A DNA stretch of 64,000 nt from Streptomyces sp. 3214.6 (GCF_900129855.1 NZ_LT670819.1:62001-126000); one strand, 5' to 3'. Positions 7,924 through 17,461 are shown, numbered from the stretch's first letter. Notes: a model not told the origin generated them from the sequence alone. Made by a program: numbers and translations.

Positions 7924-8820
7924 ATGACCCGACTCGAAGAGGTCGCCTTCCCCGTCGAGGGTGGACTGACGCTGCGGGGTCTGCTCTACGTTCCCCACAC
8001 ACCCGGCCCGCATCCGGCCCTCAGCATGGCGCACGGCTACGGCGGCGTGGTCCGCGAATCCCGGCTCCTGCCGTTCGCCGAACGCTTCGCCGAGGCCGGA
8101 TTCGTCGTGCTGTTGCACGATCACCGCACCTTCGGGGCCAGCGACGGCGAACCGCGTCAGGACATCGACCCCTGGCAGCAGATCACCGACTGGCGGCGTG
8201 CCGTCACCTACCTGGAAAGCCGGCCCGAGGTCGACGCCACCCGTATAGGACTGTGGGGCACCAGCTATGCCGGTGGCCACGCACTCGTCCTGGGTGCCAC
8301 CGACCGCAGGCTGCGCGCCGTCGTCTCCCAAGTCCCCACCATCAGCGGCTTCGAGCAGGGTCTGCGCCGGATTCCGGCGGAGCACTCGGCTGCGCTGGAG
8401 GAGGCCTTCAACGAGGACGAGCGGGCTCAGCTGCGGGGTGAACCTCCCCGTCGCCAGGCCCTGGTCGGCAAGGACCCCACGACTCCAGCGGCCTACCGCA
8501 CACCGGACGCGGTCGACTTCTACCTGGAACAGACCGGAAAGGGCGGCTGGGAAAACTCCGTCACCGTGCGCTCCACCAGAGCGGCCCGCATGTACGAGCC
8601 GGGTGCGTGGGCACCGAGGGTCTCTCCCACCCCGCTGCTGATGGTCGTGGGCAACGACGATCACCTCACCCCCACCGACCTGGCGCTGGCGGCATTCGAG
8701 CGGGCGCTGGAACCCAAGCGGCTGGTGCTCATCGACGGCGGCCACTTCGCCCCGTACAGCACGCAGTTCCCCGCGGCCTCGCAAGCCGCCCTGGACTGGT
8801 TCCGCAAGCACCTCACGTGA
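7924..8820 (+). CDS. alpha/beta hydrolase (dienelactone hydrolase / X-Pro dipeptidase-like)
   Basis: The 298-residue protein has MAHGYGG, the long insertion ESRLLPFAERFAEAGFVVLLHDHRTFGASDG, the nucleophile motif GLWGTSYAGGH, an acid in GNDDHLTP and the catalytic His in DGGHFAPY. The overall pattern fits the Hydrolase_4/DLH-like group found beside aromatic and ester catabolism genes. AGGAG lies about 10 nt before the ATG. It is separated by 64 nt from the preceding hydrolase and 54 nt from the following crotonase gene, all on one strand. The substrate is unknown. Confidence 0.82.
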   Translation: MTRLEEVAFPVEGGLTLRGLLYVPHTPGPHPALSMAHGYGGVVRESRLLPFAERFAEAGFVVLLHDHRTFGASDGEPRQDIDPWQQITDWRRAVTYLESRPEVDATRIGLWGTSYAGGHALVLGATDRRLRAVVSQVPTISGFEQGLRRIPAEHSAALEEAFNEDERAQLRGEPPRRQALVGKDPTTPAAYRTPDAVDFYLEQTGKGGWENSVTVRSTRAARMYEPGAWAPRVSPTPLLMVVGNDDHLTPTDLALAAFERALEPKRLVLIDGGHFAPYSTQFPAASQAALDWFRKHLT

Positions 8821-8874
8821 CCGGCGTCCCGCCGATGGAGCTCCGCCCGCCCTCCCCACAGCCAAGGAAGTGCC

Positions 8875-9663
8875 ATGCCCGTTCTCAGCCACTCCACCGA
8901 CGGCGCTCTTGCCACAATCGTCCTGGACAATCCCCCTCAGAACCGGTTGGCGCGCGAGTTCACCGATGAGCTCTCCGAGGCCGTCGACGCCGTCACCCGC
9001 AGCGAAGCCCGTGCCGTCCTGCTGCGGGCCGAGGGCCCTGATTTCAGTTACGGCGGCGACTTCCTGCCCTGGGTCGGCGCCGACCGGCACATCCTTCGTG
9101 CCGATTTCGATCGTGCCATGGCCGTGGTCAACCAGTTCGAGCAGCTCCCGGTCCCGGTCCTGGCTGCAGTCCAGGGGCTGTGCTTCGGCGGCGGGTTCGA
9201 ACTCGCACTGCGGGCCGACATCATCATCGCCAGTGAGAGCGCCCGCTTCGGACACCCTGAGCAGTCCCTGGGCATCGTCACGCTTCTCGGCGGAATCTAC
9301 CGGGTGGCCGAACGGGCCGGCCGGGCCCGGGCATTCGAATGGGCACTGACCTCCGAGCAGGTGCCCGCAACGGTCATGGCCGAAGCGGGCGTCGTCAACC
9401 GCGTCGTCCCGGACGAAGTCCTCCAGACGGAGGCCGAGGGCTTCGCCCGCAGAATCGCCGCCGGGCCCACCCAGGCACACTCCGTGCACAAGGCGCTGCT
9501 GCGCGCCTGGGCCACAGGCGGCATCCCGGCAGCCGACCAGCACATGTTCGATCTCGCGGTCCCGCTCTTCGAGACCGAGGACGTCAAGGAAGGCCTCGTC
9601 TCGGCCGCCGCGGCGCTCCGTGAGGGCCGTCCCCGGCCCGCGCTCGCCTTCAAGGGCCGTTGA
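8875..9663 (+). CDS. enoyl-CoA hydratase/isomerase family (crotonase)
   Basis: The 262-residue crotonase-fold protein has the oxyanion-hole segments GPDFSYGGDF and VQGLCFGGGFELALRADIIIA. The usual Glu positions for hydratase chemistry are not clearly conserved (GHPEQSLGIV carries one Glu), so isomerase, hydrolase or ring-opening activity is also possible. AAGGAAG lies about 5 nt before the ATG. It stands between an esterase-like hydrolase and a flavin-reductase-like gene, suggesting breakdown of a CoA-activated small molecule. Confidence 0.85.
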   Translation: MPVLSHSTDGALATIVLDNPPQNRLAREFTDELSEAVDAVTRSEARAVLLRAEGPDFSYGGDFLPWVGADRHILRADFDRAMAVVNQFEQLPVPVLAAVQGLCFGGGFELALRADIIIASESARFGHPEQSLGIVTLLGGIYRVAERAGRARAFEWALTSEQVPATVMAEAGVVNRVVPDEVLQTEAEGFARRIAAGPTQAHSVHKALLRAWATGGIPAADQHMFDLAVPLFETEDVKEGLVSAAAALREGRPRPALAFKGR

Positions 9664-9708
9664 ACAGCCGAACTCCCACACACCGCCCCACCGGTCGGAG
9701 GACACCGC

Positions 9709-10428
9709 ATGCTCATCGATTCCGCGGACCTGGACGCGAAGTCCGCCTACAAGCTGCTCATCGGAAGCGTCATTCCCCGTCCCATCGCCTGGGTCAGCAC
9801 TGTGTCCACCGAGGGCGTGGCCAATCTGGCCCCGATCTCCTTCTTCACTGTTGTGGGCCGCAAGCCGCCCCGGGTGTCGCTGTCGATGCAGCCCCGCTCG
9901 GACGGCGTGACGCTGAAGGACAGCTTCGTCAACATCCGGGACACCGGAGAATTCGTGTCGAACATGGCCACATTGCCGCAGGTGGAGGGCCTGCACCGCA
10001 GTGCCTTCGACTTCGAGCCGGACGTCGACGAGTTCGACGCGGTCGCTCTGCAGAAGGAACCGTCCGACGCGGTCAGGCCGCCGCGCGTCAAGGGCGCACC
10101 CATCGCGCTCGAGTGCACCGTCGACCGCATCTTCTCCGCGTCTGACGGGCTCCACCACGTCGTGTGGGGCAACGTGGTGCGCTTCTACATCAGGGACGAC
10201 CTCTTGGTCGCGGGCGGCCGGATCGATTTCGGGGCGATCGCCCCGGTGGGACGGCTCGCCGCCGAATACACCCTGGTGGACAACACGTTCGTGCCGCCTC
10301 TCGACACGGAAGTGATGCGGGCGCGAGCGGGCCACCGGATAGTGCGGCTGGACGGCAAGGACACGGACTATTCGCCGATCGACACGCCGGCCTGGTCCCC
10401 GTCCGGGGCTACGACCACTCCCGGATGA
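9709..10428 (+). CDS. flavin reductase-like / FMN-binding split-barrel protein
   Basis: The 239-residue protein begins with the typical YKLLIGSVIPRPIAWVSTVSTEGVANLAPISFFTVV segment of the flavin reductase-like domain, which binds FMN, and ends with an alpha/beta extension. Relatives either supply reduced flavin to two-component monooxygenases or are themselves FMN oxidoreductases. No partner monooxygenase is visible in the window, so the second possibility is open. GGAGG lies before the ATG. It follows the crotonase gene after 45 nt. Confidence 0.8.
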   Translation: MLIDSADLDAKSAYKLLIGSVIPRPIAWVSTVSTEGVANLAPISFFTVVGRKPPRVSLSMQPRSDGVTLKDSFVNIRDTGEFVSNMATLPQVEGLHRSAFDFEPDVDEFDAVALQKEPSDAVRPPRVKGAPIALECTVDRIFSASDGLHHVVWGNVVRFYIRDDLLVAGGRIDFGAIAPVGRLAAEYTLVDNTFVPPLDTEVMRARAGHRIVRLDGKDTDYSPIDTPAWSPSGATTTPG

Positions 10429-10600
10429 CATGCCGTCGGTACGCGGGCCTCCGACCCGCCGCTCCTTCCCTTCCGCCGCAGTCGTCGTGATCCGCCTCGA
10501 ACCCCGCCCCTGACCGTCCGATGGACTAGCCCGGCGGCACAGCCAGCACAGAATGCCGGCACAACCGAACCAACCCTTTACACGATCGGAGCCGACCCGC

Positions 10601-11074
10601 ATGGGCCAGCACAGCAGCACGCAGCTCCCGCCGGAATTCCTCGGCCTCGCCGACTCCGGCGGCGTGGGCGGCAGCGCCCCCGACGGCACGCTCGGCGCCC
10701 GCCTGGGCATCACGTTCGTCGAAGCCACCCCCGAGCGCGTCGTCGGCACGATGCCCGTCGAAGGCAACACCCAGCCCTACGGACTGCTCCACGGCGGTGC
10801 CTCCGCCGCACTCGCCGAAACACTCGGCTCCGTCGGCGCCATGCTGCACGCCGCCCCTGCCAAGATCGCTCTCGGCGTCGACCTCAATGCCACCCACCAC
10901 CGCGGCGTCGGCTCCGGCACCATCACCGGCGTCGCCACCCCGATCCATCTCGGCCGCTCCGCCGCCACATACGACATCGCCATCAGCGACGAACAGGGCC
11001 GTCGTGTCTGCACCGCCCGCCTTACGTGCGTTCTGCGTCCAGCCCCCGGCTCCCAGGAAGGCACCTCCGGCTGA
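10601..11074 (+). CDS. PaaI-like hotdog thioesterase
   Basis: With the start at ATG 10601 the protein has 157 residues. It has the hotdog-thioesterase core GNTQPYGLLHGGASAALAETLGSVGA; the HGG motif and following acidic residue are characteristic of PaaI/YbgC-type acyl-CoA thioesterases. GGAG lies 9 nt upstream. An in-frame ATG at 10553 without a ribosome-binding site would add 16 residues. It is the last gene of the right-pointing catabolic series, 172 nt after the flavin-reductase-like gene, and could release free acid from the CoA ester made by its neighbours. Confidence 0.83.
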   Translation: MGQHSSTQLPPEFLGLADSGGVGGSAPDGTLGARLGITFVEATPERVVGTMPVEGNTQPYGLLHGGASAALAETLGSVGAMLHAAPAKIALGVDLNATHHRGVGSGTITGVATPIHLGRSAATYDIAISDEQGRRVCTARLTCVLRPAPGSQEGTSG

Positions 11075-11304
11075 CCCGCCCCGAAATGAACCTCAGGCAT
11101 CTGCCGCGGCAATCATCGAACCCCTGACACCGCCGATCACGACCTGCCCACCGGGCTCCCCGATGACAGCTCATCCCGATTGGTACGCATAGAGGGGGGC
11201 GACGTCACACTTTGTAAAGCTCGCACGAAAGGCGCAGGCTAGTGCTGGAGGGGGTGGACCTGGCCCGTCCGGACCACGGTGCGGCATATCGAAGAGGTGC
11301 ATCG

Positions 11305-13761
11305 ATGGACAAGGACGCCGTGTCGCCCGGTCCCGCCTCTGCAGGGCTGCCCTTCGGGCAGGTTGCCTTGATCGATGCCCGAGGCGTAGTGACCGCGTGC
11401 AGCACGGAGGCGTGTGAGCTGCTCGGTTACGATGCGGACGAGGTGGTCGGCGGGGCGGCCGCTCGGCTGCTTGCGCAGCCACTTGCGTCTGCCGCCCGAC
11501 GCTGTTGCGCCGAGCAGAAGGCCTGGAGCAGTGTGATCGCCTTGCAGCACCACAATGGCCGCCGTCTGCAGGTGCGGCTTGAGGCGTATCCCCTGCCGGG
11601 CACCCAGGGGAAGGGCCATTGGTTCCTCACGGCGTCTGCGCCGGCGCAGACGGCAAAGGCAGGAACAGGCGAGACAGATCAACCTGAGGCGACGGTGATC
11701 AAGCTGTGGGCGCTGGAACAGCTGCCGCTTCCCATGGCGTTCTACAACCATCAAAGACTGTGCATCGCAATGAACACCGCGATGACGCGCGCCCTGGGGA
11801 AACCGGAACAGGAACTGCTCGGACTGCCGATCGGCTACTCCGGCCCCGGGCAGCGCATCGAGGGCCTGGAGGTCCTCGATGAGGCCGCCGAGCAGGTGTG
11901 GCGAAGCGGGGAGGAAGTCCGGCGGACAGCACGCTTCCACCCGGCCGACAAGGACCGTGCCTTTACGTTGCTTTTCGCACTCTATCCGATCAAGGACCAT
12001 GCGGGTCGTGTGTGTGCCATGTCGGTCGCGGTAGTCGACAAGACCGAGCAGTTCCGAGCCCGACAACGGATGAGCGTTCTCAACGAAGCGGGACTCCGTA
12101 TCGGCACCACGCTTGACCTGGCCCGCACTGCGGATGAGCTGGCAGAAGTCGGCACGGATCATTTCGCTGACTTCGTCACTGTGGATCTCCTCGACAGCGT
12201 CCTCACCGACGAAGGCCCCGAACCGATCCCCGCCAGCCGCCGTCTGGTCTTCCGCCGGGCCGCCCAGCGATCGGTCCTGCCCGGCTGCCCAGAGGCGGTG
12301 GTCCCGATTGGAGGTGTGCATAGTTATCCCGAGGGATCGCCACCGGCCCGGGTGCTGGCTGAGGGCCGGGCACTGCCACACCACATCGATGACGTCGCTG
12401 CCCAGTGGTGGGCGGCAAGCGACCTGGAGCGGGCCAGCAGCATCCGCACCTATGGGATCCATTCAGTGGTGGCTGCACCACTGCGTGCCCGTGGGGTCAC
12501 CCTGGGGCTGGCAGTATTCTGCCGGCACCGCACACCGGAGCCCTTCGACCAGGAGGACCTGCGGCTTGCGGAAGAGCTCGCTGACCGGGCAGCTGTGTAC
12601 GTGGACAATGCCCGCCGCTACACGCGCGAACGCCGTATCGCGCTCGCTCTTCAAGGACACCTTCTGCCACACGGCGGGCCTTGCCCGGCCGCCGTCGAGG
12701 TCGCCTCCCGCTATCTGCCCGCCGACCCGGACAGCGGCATCGGCGGCGACTGGTTCGACGTCATCCCCTTGTCCGGCGCCCGGGTCGCCCTCGTGGTGGG
12801 AGACGTCGTCGGCCGCGGCATTCAGGCATCCGCCACCATGGGCAGATTGTCCACAGCGGTCCGGACCCTGGCCGACGTGGATCTGTCCCCCGACGAGTTG
12901 CTCACCCAGCTCGACGACCTCGTCCTGCGCATGGACCGCGAGGAGACACCCGAAGGCACGGCGCAGACAGCGGACGAGACGGGCGGTGAGGTGGGGGCAA
13001 CCTGCCTGTACGCCGTGTACGACCCCATCTCCCGCCGGTGCTCCATGGCCCGGGCCGGTCATCCCGTACCAGCCCTGGCCACCCCGGACGGGGCAGTGAA
13101 GTTCCTGGACATCCCAGCCGGACCACCCCTGGGGTTGGGCGGACTGCCTTTCGAGGTAGCAGAGTTCGACGTGCCCGAAGGCAGCGTCCTCGCCTTCTAC
13201 ACTGACGGACTCGTCGAAGGCATCGACCGTGACATGGACACCGGTCGCACCGTGCTCCGCGATGTTCTCGCTCGTACGGACCGTTCCTTGGAGGGCATGT
13301 GCGACAGGGCGCTGGATTCCCTGCTGCCTGGCCGACGCACCGATGATGCCGCACTGCTGCTGGCCCGGACAAACTCGCTTGGTGTCGAGAAGGTGGCTAC
13401 GTGGGAACTGGTCTCCGATCCGGCGCTCGTAGGCCATGCCCGCGAACTGGCCCGTGATCGTCTGACTGACTGGCATCTGGAGGACGCCGCCTTCATCGCC
13501 GAACTCGTCGTCAGTGAACTGGTCACCAACTCCATCCGTTACGGCCACCCGCCCGTCTACCTGCGGTTGATTCGTGACACCACACTGATCTGCGAAGTAA
13601 GCGACGCCAGCAGCACCGCCCCCCACTTGCGTCGCGCCCGTATGTTCGACGAGGGCGGCCGGGGTCTGCTCATTGTCGCCCAGCTCGCCGAGCGCTGGGG
13701 TTGCCGCCACACACGCACCGGCAAGACCATCTGGGCCGAACTGCCTACCTCCGTACGATAA
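11305..13761 (+). CDS. PAS-PAS-GAF-PP2C(SpoIIE)-HATPase multidomain signalling protein
   Basis: The protein has about 818 residues. Order: PAS (about 15-105), second PAS-like (about 130-245), GAF (about 255-435), SpoIIE-type PP2C Ser/Thr phosphatase with metal-binding GGDWFDV, VGDVVGRG and RRTDDAALL, and a C-terminal RsbW-type ATPase with ELVVSELVTNSIRYG and DEGGRGLLIV. Such proteins act in partner-switching control of sigma factors: the phosphatase frees an anti-anti-sigma factor, the kinase domain inactivates one. I chose the ATG at 11305, with AGAGGTG about 5 nt upstream; a GTG at 11242 is in frame. There are no membrane segments. It stands alone, with a hairpin terminator after it. Confidence 0.88.
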   Translation: MDKDAVSPGPASAGLPFGQVALIDARGVVTACSTEACELLGYDADEVVGGAAARLLAQPLASAARRCCAEQKAWSSVIALQHHNGRRLQVRLEAYPLPGTQGKGHWFLTASAPAQTAKAGTGETDQPEATVIKLWALEQLPLPMAFYNHQRLCIAMNTAMTRALGKPEQELLGLPIGYSGPGQRIEGLEVLDEAAEQVWRSGEEVRRTARFHPADKDRAFTLLFALYPIKDHAGRVCAMSVAVVDKTEQFRARQRMSVLNEAGLRIGTTLDLARTADELAEVGTDHFADFVTVDLLDSVLTDEGPEPIPASRRLVFRRAAQRSVLPGCPEAVVPIGGVHSYPEGSPPARVLAEGRALPHHIDDVAAQWWAASDLERASSIRTYGIHSVVAAPLRARGVTLGLAVFCRHRTPEPFDQEDLRLAEELADRAAVYVDNARRYTRERRIALALQGHLLPHGGPCPAAVEVASRYLPADPDSGIGGDWFDVIPLSGARVALVVGDVVGRGIQASATMGRLSTAVRTLADVDLSPDELLTQLDDLVLRMDREETPEGTAQTADETGGEVGATCLYAVYDPISRRCSMARAGHPVPALATPDGAVKFLDIPAGPPLGLGGLPFEVAEFDVPEGSVLAFYTDGLVEGIDRDMDTGRTVLRDVLARTDRSLEGMCDRALDSLLPGRRTDDAALLLARTNSLGVEKVATWELVSDPALVGHARELARDRLTDWHLEDAAFIAELVVSELVTNSIRYGHPPVYLRLIRDTTLICEVSDASSTAPHLRRARMFDEGGRGLLIVAQLAERWGCRHTRTGKTIWAELPTSVR

Positions 13762-13784
13762 TCGGCACGTCGACGGTAGGGATC

Positions 13785-13845
13785 GTCGGTTTTCGACCGA
13801 CAGAGCCCAGCATCCGTTGAGTCGCGACGGATGCTGGGGACTCTG
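13785..13845 (+). terminator. two hairpins after the SpoIIE-type gene
   Basis: GTCGGT/ACCGAC (13785-13801) is followed by a long stem, CCCAGCATCCGT (13806-13817) with ACGGATGCTGGG (13827-13838). The long stem is extended by CAGAG/CTCTG across a 2-nt bulge. There is no T-run, as is usual in Streptomyces terminators. Confidence 0.6.
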
Positions 13846-14038
13846 ACGTTGAGCGTCGATTCCCGTCGCAACACGCTTCCGTCCGGGGCAACGGCAAGCG
13901 AGGCGTCGGGCGCCTGTCGATCGGCCGGTCCACAGTGTCGCACCAGTGAGGATCGTTGCCGAGGTGCGCTTCGTCCCGCCCAAGGCGCGGAGCACGCCGA
14001 CCTGATTCATCTTGAGGGCCGGACGCCCAACTGGGGCA

Positions 14039-14390
14039 TCACATGAAGGCACTCTGTCCAGTGATCGACTTGCCGACGATCAGGGTGTTCATCTCGCGGG
14101 TGCCCTCGTAGGAGTAGATGGCCTGGGCGTCCGCGAAGAACCGGCCCACCTCGTTGTCCAGCAAAATCCCGTTGCCGCCGAAGATCTCCCGGCTCCAGGC
14201 GACCACTTCTCGCGTCCGGGAGATCACGAAGGCCTTGGCCAGCGAGGTGTGCTTGTCCCGGTAGATGCCGCATGCCCCAGGACGCGGTGATGTTGCCGAG
14301 ACTCTTCACCAAGAGATCCTGTACCAACTGGTATCCGGCGATCGGGCAACCGAACTGCGTGCGCTCCTTGGAGTACGCGCCAGGCCGGAG
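14039..14390 (-). pseudogene. acyl-CoA dehydrogenase (glutaryl-CoA dehydrogenase-like), C-terminal remnant
   Basis: Reading leftwards, one frame gives YSKERTQFGCPIAGYQLVQD and [15 protein letters not shown]. After a frame change and small loss near 14262-14276, another frame gives [36 protein letters not shown] and [22 protein letters not shown], then a stop at 14039. These are consecutive segments of the C-terminal FAD-binding half of glutaryl-CoA-type acyl-CoA dehydrogenases, including the YEGT motif. The N-terminal two thirds are missing. It is a decayed fragment with no expected function, lying just downstream of the polyol operon. Confidence 0.8.
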
Positions 14391-14521
14391 ATCCCGGACG
14401 GAAGCGGAGCTGGGCGAGGGGCAGACCGGCGTGCGGGATCTTGGGGCAAGGTGCTGCCCGCCGCACAAGGCCCCGAGCCAGGGCGGCCCCAGCAGCGGGT
14501 GGGCTCGGCTGTTCTCTGCGA

Positions 14522-15559
14522 TCAGGGCACTCGGAGTCCGTTCTGCGCAGTGCCATGCGGCGAGTCGAGACCGGGCTGGACTTGGATCTTCCGGCCCTGT
14601 CCGGCCTGGAACTGGGCGAGGGCCGCGGCGTAGTCGGTGAGCGGGTAGCGGTCGCTGATGAAGATGTCGGGGTCGATGAGTCCGGTGGCGAACAGTTCGG
14701 CGGCACGCTCGAAGCTGTGCAGGACCGACATAGACCCGGTGATAGTGATCTCGTGGTTGTAGATCTTGTACGGCTCGATGACGGCACGGGTCGCGTAGTC
14801 GGCGACACCGAACTGCAGGTAGGTGCCGCCCTTGGCGACGCGGCCCAGGCCGTCCTGAATGGCCTTGGCGTTGCCGGTGGCATCGATGACGACGTCCCAT
14901 CCGCGCGGGCGGCTGAACGCGTCAGCGGTGTCTGCGGCTTCCGAGCAGCCCAACTGTCGTGCGGTGTCCAGCCGGGAGGAGTTGACGTCGACGACATCGG
15001 CACTGACGGCGCCGGTGCGCTTGGCGAGTTCGAGCATCATCAGCCCCATGGTTCCGGCGCCGTAGATGAGAACGCGCGCGCCGAGGTTGCTGCGGAGCAC
15101 GTCGTAGCCACGTACGGCGCAGGACAGCGGCTCGACGAGGGCGGCGTCGGCGGTACGCACGTGGTCGGGCAGCGGTACGCAGTTGGCAACGGGCGCGCTG
15201 ACGAACTCGGCGGCGGCTCCGGCGTGGGTGACGCCGATCGCGGAGAAGCTTTCGCACAGGTTCTCGCGGCCGATGCGGCAGTAGTGGCATTCGTGGCACG
15301 GCAGCGACGGGTCCACCGCGACGCGTGTTCCGACGGGGATTTCGGTGACGTCGCGGCCTGTCGCCACGACCTCGCCGGCGAACTCATGGCCGGGGATGAT
15401 GGGGAGTTTCGGGGCGAACTCGCCTTGCAGGATGTGCAGGTCGGTGCCGCACAGTCCGCAGGCGGTCACCGCGACCACCACCTCCCGAGGGCCGGGCGCC
15501 GGATCGTCGACGGTGGTCACTTCGAGCTTTCCGGGTGCGGTGATGACTGCTGCTTTCAT
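14522..15559 (-). CDS. zinc-dependent polyol/alcohol dehydrogenase (sorbitol dehydrogenase-like)
   Basis: The 345-residue MDR-family enzyme has catalytic-zinc residues in CGLCGTDLH and GHEFAGE, the structural-zinc cysteines in CHECHYCRIGRENLC, and a Rossmann motif GAGTMG. It is predicted to oxidise a sugar alcohol to a ketose with NAD(P)+. Its ATG overlaps the stop codon of the upstream permease gene (ATGA at 15556-15559), so it is translationally coupled to the importer. This context strongly suggests that its substrate is the imported polyol. Which polyol (sorbitol, mannitol, galactitol, arabinitol) cannot be told from sequence. Confidence 0.88.
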   Translation of the reverse strand: MKAAVITAPGKLEVTTVDDPAPGPREVVVAVTACGLCGTDLHILQGEFAPKLPIIPGHEFAGEVVATGRDVTEIPVGTRVAVDPSLPCHECHYCRIGRENLCESFSAIGVTHAGAAAEFVSAPVANCVPLPDHVRTADAALVEPLSCAVRGYDVLRSNLGARVLIYGAGTMGLMMLELAKRTGAVSADVVDVNSSRLDTARQLGCSEAADTADAFSRPRGWDVVIDATGNAKAIQDGLGRVAKGGTYLQFGVADYATRAVIEPYKIYNHEITITGSMSVLHSFERAAELFATGLIDPDIFISDRYPLTDYAAALAQFQAGQGRKIQVQPGLDSPHGTAQNGLRVP

Positions 15560-16437
15560 TTGACGGCTCCCAAAGACAGGCCCTGGACGAGACGGTCCTG
15601 GGCGGCGAATCCGGCGATCAGTACGGGCAGGGAGACGGCCACGGCGGCCGCGCACACCTGGGCCAGGAACAGGCCCTGGCTCGTGACGAAACTGGTGAGG
15701 AAGACCGGTGCGGTGGTCGAACGCACGCCGGTGAGCACGCGGGCGAAGAGCATCTCGTTCCAGCTGAAGATGAAGCAGATCAGCGACGTGGCGGCGATGC
15801 CGGGGGCGGCCAGGGGAATGATGATGCGGCTGAAGACGGTGGGAAGTCCGGCACCGTCGATCGCGGCGGCTTCCAGGATCGCGACGGGGATCTCGGCGAG
15901 GAAGGAGCGCATCATCCACACCGCGATCGGCAGGTTCATCGACGTGTAGAGGATGACCATGAGCCACACGTTGTCCAGCAGCCCGAGGTTCTGGGCCGCC
16001 AGGTAGATCGGAAGGAGCCCCGCGACGGCGGGCAGCATCTTGGTGGACAGGAAGAAGAACAGCACGTCCGACCACTTGCGGACCGGCCGGATCGACAGGG
16101 CGTAGGCGGCCGGGATGGCCAGGGCCAGCACGAACAGGGTCGAGAACACGCTCGCCATGGCGGAGTTCAGCAGCGCCGGCCAGGGGCTGGTGCCGGTTGA
16201 GGAACCGAAGAACTCGCGGTAGCCCTGCAGGGTGAGGTGGGCGCCGAGGGACGGGGGGTTGGTGGCGGCGTCCGTCTCGCTGTGCAGCGAGGTGAGCACC
16301 ATCCAGGCGATGGGCAGGACGAAGAGGAATCCCGCCCCCCAAGCGGCCAGGCCCCACAGGGCGTTGGTGCGGCGGGCCTTGGTCGCACGGGGAGCAGGGG
16401 GGCTCGCGGTCCGGCGGCTGAGGACACTCGCGGTCAT
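15556..16437 (-). CDS. ABC sugar/polyol importer permease (MalG type)
   Basis: The 293-residue membrane protein has about six transmembrane segments and the CUT1 permease coupling motif EAAAIDGAGLPTVFSRIIIPL, which docks with the ATPase. It belongs to the MalG/SmoG branch. Both ends overlap their neighbours by ATGA (15556-15559 and 16434-16437), giving tight translational coupling. No ATP-binding gene is present; in Streptomyces such importers commonly share the MsiK ATPase encoded elsewhere. Confidence 0.92.
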   Translation of the reverse strand: MTASVLSRRTASPPAPRATKARRTNALWGLAAWGAGFLFVLPIAWMVLTSLHSETDAATNPPSLGAHLTLQGYREFFGSSTGTSPWPALLNSAMASVFSTLFVLALAIPAAYALSIRPVRKWSDVLFFFLSTKMLPAVAGLLPIYLAAQNLGLLDNVWLMVILYTSMNLPIAVWMMRSFLAEIPVAILEAAAIDGAGLPTVFSRIIIPLAAPGIAATSLICFIFSWNEMLFARVLTGVRSTTAPVFLTSFVTSQGLFLAQVCAAAVAVSLPVLIAGFAAQDRLVQGLSLGAVK

Positions 16438-17417
16438 GTCGTCTCCTCCTTGAGCAGCGAGGACACCAGACGCAGGGCGAGCGTGGCGACGATAATGGTG
16501 CCGATCACCACGATGACGCCGGCTGCGGACGCCTGGCCGTAGTCGTGTGCCTGGTAGAAGCTCTCGTAGATGGTGTAGGGCAGGTTGGCGGTGCCCAGGC
16601 CGCCCGAGGTGATGGTGAAGACGGCGTCGAAGTTCTGCACGATGTAGATCGATCCGAGCAGTGCGGCCAGCTCCAGGTACCTGCGCAGGTGCGGCAGCGT
16701 GACGTAACGGAAGGTCTGCCATGCGTTCGCCCCGTCGACGCGGGCGGCCTCCATCGCTTCCAGTGGCCGGCTCTGCAGGCCGGCGAGCAGGATCAGCATC
16801 ATGAAGGGAGCCCACTGCCAGATCAGGGACGCCGCCACAGCCCCGAGCGGATGTTCGGTGATCCAGTCCGGCTGCGGCGGGTGAGATGAGCCGAACAGCT
16901 TCCACAGCCAGGTCAGGGCCCCGTTGAACAGGCCGTACTCGGGGTTGAGCAGGGCGTGCTTCCAAAGCAGGGCGGCGGCCACCGGCACGATGAGGAACGG
17001 CGCGATGAGCAGTGTGCGCACGAACCCGCGGCCCAGGAAGCGGCGGTCCATCAGCAGGGCCAGCCCCAGACCCAGGACCAGGCTGACGAGGACCACCGTG
17101 GCGGTCAGCAGGATGGTGGTGAGGACCGAGGAACGCAGGTCAGGGTCGCTGAAGACGTGCGTGTAGTTGCCGAAGCCGGTGAAGCCGCGCCGGCTCACGT
17201 CCAGGGCGTTCCAGTTCATGAAGGAGATCACCAGCGTGGCCACGAAGGGCAGCTGAGTGATGATGATCATGAAGACCAGGGCGGGCAGCAACGGACCGCG
17301 GCGGGCCCAGGCGCGTGTCCGGGCCGACGGCTGCCTCGGCCGCCGGGCGGCCCCGGGCCCGGCCGTGTGGCGCGGTGCCCGGTGCTGCCTGGTGCGGTGG
17401 GTGGAAGTGCTCGTCAT
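16434..17417 (-). CDS. ABC sugar/polyol importer permease (MalF type)
   Basis: The 327-residue MalF-type permease has an Arg-rich cytoplasmic N-terminus, then about six transmembrane helices and the coupling motif EAARVDGANAWQTFRYVTLP. It pairs with the second permease to form the membrane channel. It starts 44 nt after the binding-protein gene and overlaps the next gene by ATGA. Confidence 0.92.
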   Translation of the reverse strand: MTSTSTHRTRQHRAPRHTAGPGAARRPRQPSARTRAWARRGPLLPALVFMIIITQLPFVATLVISFMNWNALDVSRRGFTGFGNYTHVFSDPDLRSSVLTTILLTATVVLVSLVLGLGLALLMDRRFLGRGFVRTLLIAPFLIVPVAAALLWKHALLNPEYGLFNGALTWLWKLFGSSHPPQPDWITEHPLGAVAASLIWQWAPFMMLILLAGLQSRPLEAMEAARVDGANAWQTFRYVTLPHLRRYLELAALLGSIYIVQNFDAVFTITSGGLGTANLPYTIYESFYQAHDYGQASAAGVIVVIGTIIVATLALRLVSSLLKEETT

Positions 17418-17461
17418 GGAGAGTGTCTCCGCTCGTTCTTACTCGTCTCCGCTCGGTGGAG

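Noticed and set aside
7711..10770. A 1019-codon open frame on the minus strand
   Set aside because: It runs opposite four well-supported plus-strand genes, has no recognisable motif and low-complexity composition; it is a by-product of high GC at third positions.
12463..14052. A 529-codon minus-strand open frame
   Set aside because: It is opposite the SpoIIE-type gene, whose PP2C and ATPase motifs are intact.
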